Under the pieces are notes generated by a model. It saw only the letters and a list, made by a program, of their open reading frames with translations, was not told the DNA's origin and searched no databases. Positions 54,863 to 61,959 of a stretch of 64,000 nucleotides of DNA are shown piece by piece. Within the stretch, counting starts at the first letter, position 1, and each line of letters opens with the position of its first letter. This stretch comes from Pseudohongiella nitratireducens (GTDB lineage: Bacteria > Pseudomonadota > Gammaproteobacteria > Pseudomonadales > Pseudohongiellaceae): positions 1 to 64,000 of the forward strand of contig NZ_LWHM01000016.1 of assembly GCF_001642735.1 (NCBI RefSeq), in the 5' to 3' direction. The position numbers and the translations under genes are program-made.

Positions 54863-56785
54863 ATTATTTTCCTGTTCCACCAGGCGCCGGGCTCTTGCCA
54901 GAGCCCGGTACCAGCGTCGCTGCGGGCTTGGCAGGTTAGGTGGCCGAATCGTGAGCATGCTCTGCTGGGGTCCGCCATCATCAGCCTGATACTGACTCAA
55001 TATATCCAGGACCGATTGCCTGGCACCATAAGTCTGAAACAGGAACTGGCAAGCCGTATCGCTCAGATTAACCCGGTAATGCCTGACCAGAGCCACGGCC
55101 AGGTGCTCTGCTGCCTGGCTGCTATCTTCTTCCACATCATTTGCCATCGCCTCCCCGAGACGTCGTTTCTCACTGGCACTCATGCCTGGCTCAAGATCTC
55201 CCAGGTAGCTGGCTAACGTTGCACCGATACCCCGCTGGACTTCGGGTAAGGACAGGTGGATATAGGGCTCCAGCGCCAGAGCTACCTCAATAGCCAGCTG
55301 ACGGGCACCATCAAACGTCAGAGGGTTTTCCTGACCGCTTCTGCGCTCAAACAGGTTTTTATTTTCATGCGTTTCCAGGTGCTGCGAGCGCATGTAGCGG
55401 GTCAAGTGAGTCGCGACTTCCTTACGCTCATCTTCATCCAGTGTGATGACTTTTTCACGAATATGGATACCACGACCACGCGGTCCGATTTTTAATTCCT
55501 CCATATCAGGCTGCAGCTCATCAAGCAGAGTATTCCAGTTTTCTGCTGCCTCAAGGAACTCGGCATGATACTCACCGATCCGGCGGTAAGACTCCAGCGC
55601 CTCACGGTACAGGCTCAGCGCATTTGTCATATACTCTGCCTGCTGTCTCAATTCAGCCGAGATACCCGGATCACCGTTTTCTGCGCTCTCGACAAGACTG
55701 AACAATTCATCTGCCAACTGATCAATCGTAGTGCCCACACGCTCACTCAGCACGCCAGCCCCAACACCTTCCGGCACATCCTCATACCCCAGCGCATCTA
55801 TCTCTACCAGCCAGGAAGCCAGACCACGAATACGGTTGCTGGCAGCAGCCTGAGCGATACGGTAGCGGCTCCGTTTGCGCTCCATGCGATCCAGTGCCTT
55901 GGCCAGACGCCAGCGCCCGCGGTAATCAAAAATCAGCAAAGGGATTTCACGGCCATTGATTAATTCAAAAGCCAGCACCAACATGGATTCAACGTCCTGC
56001 ATGGTGATCAGCAACAAATTATCCTGCTCGATGGCTGCCAGTACACGCGAAATGAAATGCTCCGTTCTGGGCACCCCATGGCGAAGCCGGGCAATATCTC
56101 CGCTGTAACGCATCTTTAGTGAGTCCAGAATTTGCGGTGCAATCTCCAGCTCGGAGACTACGTCATTAAACATCCCGTCGTACTGCTGATGCATGTCTCC
56201 GATACGCGAAAACAGTCCCGCCCTGCGATAACTGTCTATTTTAGCGAGGACACGACCAAAAGATTTATTCCCCGTAATGGAAGTGGTGGCACTGATCACT
56301 GCAGAGGTGGGCAAGTTAACCCGCATTAACAGTTGCTGGGCCGCTTCCCGTTCGCGGGTCTCCCCATCCATTGTCTGAATCAACAGATCACGCGAAGAAA
56401 GAATCAAGTCGCCCAGTTTATCAACTGCTTCATCTACATGTCGTTGCGCTCTTTCCGAGGTATATCCCCAGACACTGTCATACACAACCTTCGCGATCAG
56501 ACCAAGCAAACCGCTGCACACAGTGAAAGTGATAAAGTAAATCAGTTGCTGGGTTGTCGGGGCTTGCCCATAGGCAATGAAATAGCCTCCATACAACCCC
56601 AGGCCAGTAACCGGGCCTGCCGTCCAGGCAATACCTAATAAGCTGCGCGATACTCTCACCCGGCGTACACTCCGGGCCAACTGATCAATTCGCTCAGTAT
56701 CGTCCCGGTTTAACTGTATACCGTTTCGCGGTGGCCTTGGGCGGCCAGACCAGGATTGGCGTAGATGAAACCAGCGTTCAAGCAC
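54848..56785 (-). CDS. Large membrane-anchored protein of unknown function
   Basis: A 645-residue protein I do not recognise. Visible are a basic N-terminus (SWSGRPRPPRNG) and two hydrophobic segments (about 47-70 and 81-104), perhaps a hairpin in the inner membrane. A long, mostly helical cytoplasmic part rich in Glu, Arg, Leu and Ala follows, with coiled-coil-like stretches (about 110-260 and 375-430). No nucleotide-binding or catalytic motif is evident. Arg-rich LDRMERKRSRYRIAQ lies mid-protein. It is a single gene, convergent with the GST gene. Confidence 0.75.
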   Translation of the reverse strand: MLERWFHLRQSWSGRPRPPRNGIQLNRDDTERIDQLARSVRRVRVSRSLLGIAWTAGPVTGLGLYGGYFIAYGQAPTTQQLIYFITFTVCSGLLGLIAKVVYDSVWGYTSERAQRHVDEAVDKLGDLILSSRDLLIQTMDGETREREAAQQLLMRVNLPTSAVISATTSITGNKSFGRVLAKIDSYRRAGLFSRIGDMHQQYDGMFNDVVSELEIAPQILDSLKMRYSGDIARLRHGVPRTEHFISRVLAAIEQDNLLLITMQDVESMLVLAFELINGREIPLLIFDYRGRWRLAKALDRMERKRSRYRIAQAAASNRIRGLASWLVEIDALGYEDVPEGVGAGVLSERVGTTIDQLADELFSLVESAENGDPGISAELRQQAEYMTNALSLYREALESYRRIGEYHAEFLEAAENWNTLLDELQPDMEELKIGPRGRGIHIREKVITLDEDERKEVATHLTRYMRSQHLETHENKNLFERRSGQENPLTFDGARQLAIEVALALEPYIHLSLPEVQRGIGATLASYLGDLEPGMSASEKRRLGEAMANDVEEDSSQAAEHLAVALVRHYRVNLSDTACQFLFQTYGARQSVLDILSQYQADDGGPQQSMLTIRPPNLPSPQRRWYRALARARRLVEQENNSGSY

Positions 56786-56929
56786 AACTACCTCTGTTTC
56801 TTGAAATTCGGGCGTTAAAAATTGTTAACGGCGTCTCGGAGTATACAGGCATCACCCGGCGACGACGACTCTGATCAGGCTATCTGTAAATTGACTTGAG
56901 ACCTGACATCGCCTATTGTGCACGCGCCT

Positions 56930-57130
56930 CAGGTGCTCCCTGCACTTAAATACAGGGAATGAAACGGGAAGTCGGTGCTGCCCAGCAAGTCATGCTGTGA
57001 CAAATTCCGACGCTGCCCCCGCAACGGTAAGCAGGAAGACGTTGACTGTTAATCCACTGTTCCTAGAACGGGAAGGAAGTCAACGGCCGTGACTCTGTCA
57101 CGTCCCTGCAAGCCCGGAGACCGGCCTGAA
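56930..57130 (+). promoter_or_regulatory. Cobalamin (B12) riboswitch
   Basis: The leader contains the core of an AdoCbl-type aptamer: GCTGCCCCCGCAACGGTAA (57012-57030) and AAGCCCGGAGACCGGCCTGA (57110-57129), joined by an arm with GGAAGACG. The outer P1 pairing runs from about GCCTCAGG to CCTGAAGC. It ends about 105 nt before the btuB start codon. B12 binding should lower expression of the receptor downstream. Confidence 0.95.
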
Positions 57131-57234
57131 GCTTCAGATGCACTGTCCAGCAACGCCTGCAAAGCAAAGCTGTTCAGTTCGCATATACAACCACAGACCG
57201 TGCATTCGGGTGAGAACGCACCGGGAGAAACAAC

Positions 57235-59067
57235 ATGAAAACACAGTTCATGCTGTCAGCACTGACAGCATCGTTGCTGGCCATGCAGGCCAGCGCACAA
57301 TCCCCTGCAAATCAACAATCGCTTACTACCGTTATCGTCAATGCAAACCGCATTGCCCAGCCATACAGCGATGTCATGAAATCAGTCACTGTGATTGATC
57401 GCGAGACATTGATTGCCAGCGCCGCACCGGATATGTTCAGCGTCCTGCAGGCGGTACCTGGCCTGCAGCTGGCCCGTACCGGTCTGATGGGAGCACAAAC
57501 CAGTCTATTTACACGTGGAGCTGAATCTGACCACACACTGGTGTTGCTGGACGGCGTCCGCATCAATACGGCCAGTGAAGGTGCCGCGAGACTGGAAAAT
57601 ATTCCACTGTCACAGGTAGAGCGTATTGAAGTGACCAGAGGGCCTCAATCCAGTCTCTACGGCGCTGATGCGATTGGCGGCATCATTCATATCTATACGA
57701 GTCAACAAACAGCACCAGATTCACCGGCTTTGACGGGTGATATCAGTGCGGGTGCAGGCACTGAAGCCTCCCGTTCCGCCCAGGCGAACGTAACCCTCAC
57801 GCAAAGCAACACTGAACTGGACCTCAGCCTGTCTCACAATGAGACTGATGGTATCCGCCCTCGTAATGAGCCCCAATCAGCGCAGGATAAATCGCCGTAT
57901 GAGAACACAGCCTGGTCTGCTCGTCTGACCCAACAACTCAATGGCGATTCCCGCCTCTGGGCCAGCGTCCTGGAAAGCGATGCCGAATACACCTTCGATG
58001 GCGGGGAAAGCGAAAACATTTCCCGCACCGTTACTGGCGGTGCCCGGTTTGAGTTCAACAACCTGTTCACCTCTCAGGTACAGGTCAGCCGTTTTAAAGA
58101 CGACAACCTGTATCAACAGTTCTCTCCCACAGAGAGCACCACAACCAGAACCAGCGTGCAGTGGCAAAATGAACTCAGCTGGAACGAAAATAGCGAATCC
58201 GTGCTCGGCCTGGACACTGACCGTGAGAAACTGGTGTATGTTGCCAGCGGTGCTGTCCAGAACGAAGAACGCCGTGATAATGAAGCCGTGTTTGCCCTGC
58301 ACTCGCAGACTTTCGGCGCAAATCAACTGAGCCTGTCGTTACGTTATGACGATAATGAGCAGTTCGGGGATTTCACTACCGGACGCCTGGCTTTGGGCAG
58401 AGACATCGGCGAGCAAAGCAACATCTGGATTGCTGCAGGTAACGCTTTTAAAGCACCCAATCTGATTGATCTTTATGTGGATTTCCCTCAGTTCTTCTTT
58501 TATGCCAACCCGGCATTGCAGCCCGAGGAATCAAAAAATACCGAGCTGGGTATCAGCACCGTCCTGGCCAATACCTCCTTGCAGGCGACGATCTATAATA
58601 ATCGCCTGTCAAACCTGATTGACAGCAATGCCACCTTTGACAGCCTGACCAATATCAGCCGTGCCGAAATCAGCGGTGTGGAATTAACGGCCAGCCGCGC
58701 TATAGCCAACTGGAACGCGCAAGCCTCAATCACATTGATGGATCATGAAAACAAAGCAACGGGAGAATCGCTGCTCCGCCGTGCAGATGAACAGGCCAAC
58801 CTCAGGTTACGCCGTGAATTCCAGCAGTTGAGCCTGCTGTTTGACTGGCTCTGGGTGGGCGAGCGAGCCGACCTGGACCCCGTGACTTTCGCCCGTTCCA
58901 GCGTCGACAGCTACAACAAGCTCGACATTGTCGCAAACTGGCAGTTTGGTGAAGCACTCAACGCGCAACTGCGTATCGGTAACGCGCTGGACGAGGACTA
59001 CGAAGTCGTTGATGGCTACAATACACTGGGCCGCAACGCTATGCTGAAACTGCGCTATCAATTCTAG
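57235..59067 (+). CDS. btuB: BtuB-type TonB-dependent vitamin B12 receptor
   Basis: A 610-residue precursor with a signal peptide (about 1-22, ending AMQASAQ). A TonB-box-like TTVIVNA follows. The plug has SVLQAVPGLQLARTG, LFTRGAESDHTLVLLDGVRI and RIEVTRGPQSSLYGADAIGG, the BtuB signature. A 22-strand barrel ends in KLRYQF. The cobalamin riboswitch in its leader confirms a cobalamin or cobinamide substrate. No btuCDF genes are present in the window. Confidence 0.94.
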   Translation: MKTQFMLSALTASLLAMQASAQSPANQQSLTTVIVNANRIAQPYSDVMKSVTVIDRETLIASAAPDMFSVLQAVPGLQLARTGLMGAQTSLFTRGAESDHTLVLLDGVRINTASEGAARLENIPLSQVERIEVTRGPQSSLYGADAIGGIIHIYTSQQTAPDSPALTGDISAGAGTEASRSAQANVTLTQSNTELDLSLSHNETDGIRPRNEPQSAQDKSPYENTAWSARLTQQLNGDSRLWASVLESDAEYTFDGGESENISRTVTGGARFEFNNLFTSQVQVSRFKDDNLYQQFSPTESTTTRTSVQWQNELSWNENSESVLGLDTDREKLVYVASGAVQNEERRDNEAVFALHSQTFGANQLSLSLRYDDNEQFGDFTTGRLALGRDIGEQSNIWIAAGNAFKAPNLIDLYVDFPQFFFYANPALQPEESKNTELGISTVLANTSLQATIYNNRLSNLIDSNATFDSLTNISRAEISGVELTASRAIANWNAQASITLMDHENKATGESLLRRADEQANLRLRREFQQLSLLFDWLWVGERADLDPVTFARSSVDSYNKLDIVANWQFGEALNAQLRIGNALDEDYEVVDGYNTLGRNAMLKLRYQF

Positions 59068-59116
59068 AAACTATTAACAGCCTCGGCCAGGCATCAACCT
59101 GACCGGCTCGATGAAG

Positions 59117-59172
59117 GTTCATAACACTGGCGCTGACCGAGCACATGCTCAGTTGCCGCCAGTGTTATGAAC
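59117..59172. terminator. Long hairpin between convergent btuB and MFS genes
   Basis: GTTCATAACACTGGCG (59117-59132) and CGCCAGTGTTATGAAC (59157-59172) are perfect 16-bp arms. The loop contains a smaller hairpin, GAGCA-CA-TGCTC. No long T-run follows either arm, but the place between convergent stops favours a bidirectional terminator. Confidence 0.65.
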
Positions 59173-60492
59173 TCATGCAGACACATCGCGTAATTGCACG
59201 CCCAGAATACTACCCGCCAATCCGGCCACACCGAGCACCACCATTGCCATCACCGAAGAGAATGCGGCGACAGAAGCAATGACACCGCCCACCACCAGCA
59301 ACAGAAAACCAATTACGGTGTTGCTGACCGCAACATATGCCGTACGTTGATTGCCCGTGGCCATGTCGACCAGATATGTCTTGCGGCCAAGTCTGACCCC
59401 GGCATGACTGACTCCCAACATAAAAAATGCAAGGGGATAAACGACAAAAGCCATCTGTTGCGTCATACCAGACACAGCAAATGATGCCACTGCCAGGGTT
59501 GTCAAAGATGCAATAGCACAGGCAATGGCAAACACAGTTCGACTCGAGTGGTCCGCCCAACGCCCCCAAAGCGGTGAGCTACACAACCCGGCGAAGCCCT
59601 CCACTGCAATCAATAGCCCAAGCAGGCCAGCCGTGGATCCCAGGTCATTGCTGGCCAGGCTGACATAGAACGGTGCCGCCAGGCCTGACCCCATGGCCAA
59701 TGCCCGCGCTATAACAAAACGTCGAAATGGACGATCCCGCTGCAATAATGTGAGGTTATCAACAGCTGCCTTCCACCCGTCCTTACCGCCTGCTGTTTCA
59801 CCGGGAAACTCACGGATACGGGCATAAGCCACTACAGCAATAAACCAGAACAGTGCAGCCAGTGCCAGTAGCCCCAGATACAGTGCTATATCGTTGCTTT
59901 GACCTTTGGTTGACAGCCACAGCCCTACTGACATGCTTGCCAGGCCAGCGACTGCACTGATCCAGCCTGATAAACGCCCGCGGCGCGTCTTGGGGATGGT
60001 TTTGCCCAGCACATCTTTATATGCGACCGAGCAAACCGCACGGGCAAGACTGAAGACAATAAGCAAACCAAGAATCGTCAGGCCTGCCAATGCCCCCTCC
60101 AGCAAACTGACCGACACCATCATCGCTAACAGGCAGAGCCCCTGAATGAGCCCACCGGCCACCCAAAACCATTTCCGGATCCGGTGCTGACGCACCCAGG
60201 CCCCGATCCATAATTGCGGCATCATTGCGCCTGATTCCCGGATAGGCACCAAAAAACTTAGCATCCAGGCAGGCGCACCAACCTGTACCAGAATCCAGGG
60301 AAGCGTGGTTTTGGCACTGGCGAGCTTGTCAGCCAGTGAGCTGCAGGTATTGGCCACCATGGTTGCCAAAAAATTACCGGGCGTTTCCTGGCAGGCCTCG
60401 TCACTGATTTCTTTGCAAACCCGACCCTCATCGTCATTTGCAAGTCGCTCGTAAACCTGTGCCTGCCAGTTTTTCTGGTTTTGATTATTCAT
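59173..60492 (-). CDS. Major facilitator superfamily transporter, putatively Fur-regulated
   Basis: A 439-residue polytopic protein with about 12 helices after a cytoplasmic N-terminal domain of about 60 residues (NQNQKNWQAQVYERLANDDEG...). MFS features include GRLSGWISAVAG after helix 4 and SPLWGRWADHSSR between helices 8 and 9. Substrate is unknown; the near-consensus Fur box in the shared promoter suggests a siderophore, haem or metal-related role. The ATG at 60492 is preferred; a frame from 60552 would run toward the operator. It is divergent from hemP. Confidence 0.85.
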   Translation of the reverse strand: MNNQNQKNWQAQVYERLANDDEGRVCKEISDEACQETPGNFLATMVANTCSSLADKLASAKTTLPWILVQVGAPAWMLSFLVPIRESGAMMPQLWIGAWVRQHRIRKWFWVAGGLIQGLCLLAMMVSVSLLEGALAGLTILGLLIVFSLARAVCSVAYKDVLGKTIPKTRRGRLSGWISAVAGLASMSVGLWLSTKGQSNDIALYLGLLALAALFWFIAVVAYARIREFPGETAGGKDGWKAAVDNLTLLQRDRPFRRFVIARALAMGSGLAAPFYVSLASNDLGSTAGLLGLLIAVEGFAGLCSSPLWGRWADHSSRTVFAIACAIASLTTLAVASFAVSGMTQQMAFVVYPLAFFMLGVSHAGVRLGRKTYLVDMATGNQRTAYVAVSNTVIGFLLLVVGGVIASVAAFSSVMAMVVLGVAGLAGSILGVQLRDVSA

Positions 60493-60562
60493 GATGAAAA
60501 TCATAGCCCTCCGGCCGCATGACAACAAGCCGATGAGGGGCAACTTATACAATATATTTTAT

Positions 60563-60611
60563 GGTAATGATAATTATTACCATTTACATTATCATTTTGC
60601 TGATTTACTAT
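60563..60611. promoter_or_regulatory. Fur box and promoter region between the MFS gene and hemP
   Basis: GGTAATGATAATTATTACC (60563-60581) matches 16 of 19 positions of the Fur consensus GATAATGATAATCATTATC. Just downstream TTTACA (60583-60588), a 17-bp spacer and TACTAT (60606-60611) could be the hemP promoter. On the other strand possible elements for the MFS gene overlap the box. Fur with iron should repress both directions. Confidence 0.88.
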
Positions 60612-60683
60612 TCTCTTTCACCTGTAAAGCCAACAGCCATGACGCCCGAGCGCTTTAATAAACAGACCAGGAGGATACCAGCC

Positions 60684-60863
60684 ATGCAAATGACTGAAAC
60701 AGCAAAGCAGCACCATCAAACCAATGATAACACCAGCCGCATTGATCATTACCTGCGATCCGAGGACCTGTTTCAACACGGCAGGACCATAGATATCGGC
60801 CATAACGGTCAAACTTATACGTTACGGCTGACGGCTGCCAACAAACTGATTCTGACTAAATGA
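60684..60863 (+). CDS. hemP: Hemin uptake protein HemP
   Basis: A 59-residue protein whose C-terminal half (LRSEDLFQHGRTIDIGHNG, then YTLRLTAANKLILTK) is the HemP/HmuP family signature. In several bacteria HmuP helps activate haem-uptake genes. The ATG at 60684 has a strong AGGAGG site; a longer in-frame reading from 60561 starts inside the Fur box and is rejected. The stop lies 17 bp before the chelatase-like gene, so the two are one transcript. Confidence 0.93.
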   Translation: MQMTETAKQHHQTNDNTSRIDHYLRSEDLFQHGRTIDIGHNGQTYTLRLTAANKLILTK

Positions 60864-60880
60864 TGTTGAGGAATTCACTC

Positions 60881-61837
60881 ATGGAAATCGTCCGCGGGCT
60901 GTCCATTGCTACATTCGTGCTTCTCATGGGTGGGCAGGGACTGAAAGCCAATGAACCCCAACCTGCTGGCCAGACAGATGGCGTGGCAACAGAAAACCGT
61001 TTTGGCGTCCTCGTCATGGCACATGGAGGTTCTCCGCAGTGGAACGAAGGCGTGATGCAGTCACTTGCACCACTGCAGAACCAGTATCCTGTGGAGGTTG
61101 CTTTCGGCATGGCTGATGCCTACTCATTACAGCAAGCAGTCAATCGGCTGGAGTCACATGGTGTGACTGACATCGGTGTGGTTCGTCTATTTATCAGCGG
61201 AGAAAGCTGGTATGAACGCACGCGTCAAATCCTGGGGATGGAACCAGGTGCACCCGCCAGGATTAACGCCGATGCACATAGCATGCATCACGACGGTGGT
61301 TCTCACGGAATGCGGATGGAGTTCTGGCAAGTAGAAAGCCAGGCTCGATTCGCCATGACCCAGGACGGATTGGCCGATGCCAGGGAAATGGCGGATGTAC
61401 TCTTTGCCCGGGCGCAGAGGTTGAGTCAGAACCCAAAACAGGAAGATGTTGTAGTGCTGGCTCACGGCCCAGGTGATGATGCAGAAAACCAGCGCTGGAT
61501 TGACAAAATCAGTGCCAGGGCCCAGCGATTAAGGGAGGAAGGCGGCTATCATGATGTCTTTGTCACCACCTTGCGCGAAGACTGGCCGGAAAAACGCGAA
61601 GCTGCCCAACAGGAACTCAGGGCATACATCGCAGCCAGCGAAAACAGTGGTCGGCAGGTGCTGGTGATTCCTTACCGTGTCCATGGGTTTGGTCCATACG
61701 AGGATGTCCTGGCAGGCCTGGATTATCAGACTGATGGAACGGGCCTGGTGCCACATCCGGCTGTTACACGGTGGGTGGAATCGCAAGCAGCACTGTTGCG
61801 ATCTGACAGCCCTGTGCTCAGCAATGTCATGCAGTAG
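60881..61837 (+). CDS. Exported CbiX/SirB-like chelatase-fold protein
   Basis: A 318-residue precursor with a signal peptide (about 1-23, ending GLKA). Two chelatase-like halves follow. The N-half has VLVMAHGGSPQWNE with His48. The C-half has VVVLAHGPGDD with His195 and PYRVHGFGPYED with His268. A His-rich insert (H133, H136, H137, H142) separates them. Cytoplasmic relatives insert Co or Fe into sirohydrochlorin, but this copy is exported and paired with hemP under a Fur box. Metal or tetrapyrrole handling in the periplasm is inferred. The ATG at 60881 has TGAGGA upstream; an ATG at 60860 that overlaps the hemP stop is an alternative. Confidence 0.82.
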   Translation: MEIVRGLSIATFVLLMGGQGLKANEPQPAGQTDGVATENRFGVLVMAHGGSPQWNEGVMQSLAPLQNQYPVEVAFGMADAYSLQQAVNRLESHGVTDIGVVRLFISGESWYERTRQILGMEPGAPARINADAHSMHHDGGSHGMRMEFWQVESQARFAMTQDGLADAREMADVLFARAQRLSQNPKQEDVVVLAHGPGDDAENQRWIDKISARAQRLREEGGYHDVFVTTLREDWPEKREAAQQELRAYIAASENSGRQVLVIPYRVHGFGPYEDVLAGLDYQTDGTGLVPHPAVTRWVESQAALLRSDSPVLSNVMQ

Positions 61838-61872
61838 TCAGTCAGACAAGGAAAAGCTGCTGGCTGCAAGAA

Positions 61873-61928
61873 ACAAAACGCCAGCTATCCTTTCCCGGAC
61901 AGTTGGGGCAGGATAGCTGGCGTTTTGT
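61873..61928. terminator. Bidirectional Rho-independent terminator
   Basis: Two perfect 19-bp arms (core CGCCAGCTATCC and GGATAGCTGGCG) enclose an 18-nt loop and are flanked by an A-run and a T-run. It separates the chelatase-like gene from convergent fadE. Confidence 0.92.
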
Positions 61929-61959
61929 CATACACGGTAATTTTTCAGTAGTGCCGTGC

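Noticed and set aside
60561-60683. N-terminally extended HemP
   Set aside because: The extension would start within the Fur box and lie over the promoter. ATG 60684 has a strong AGGAGG site and fits the family length.
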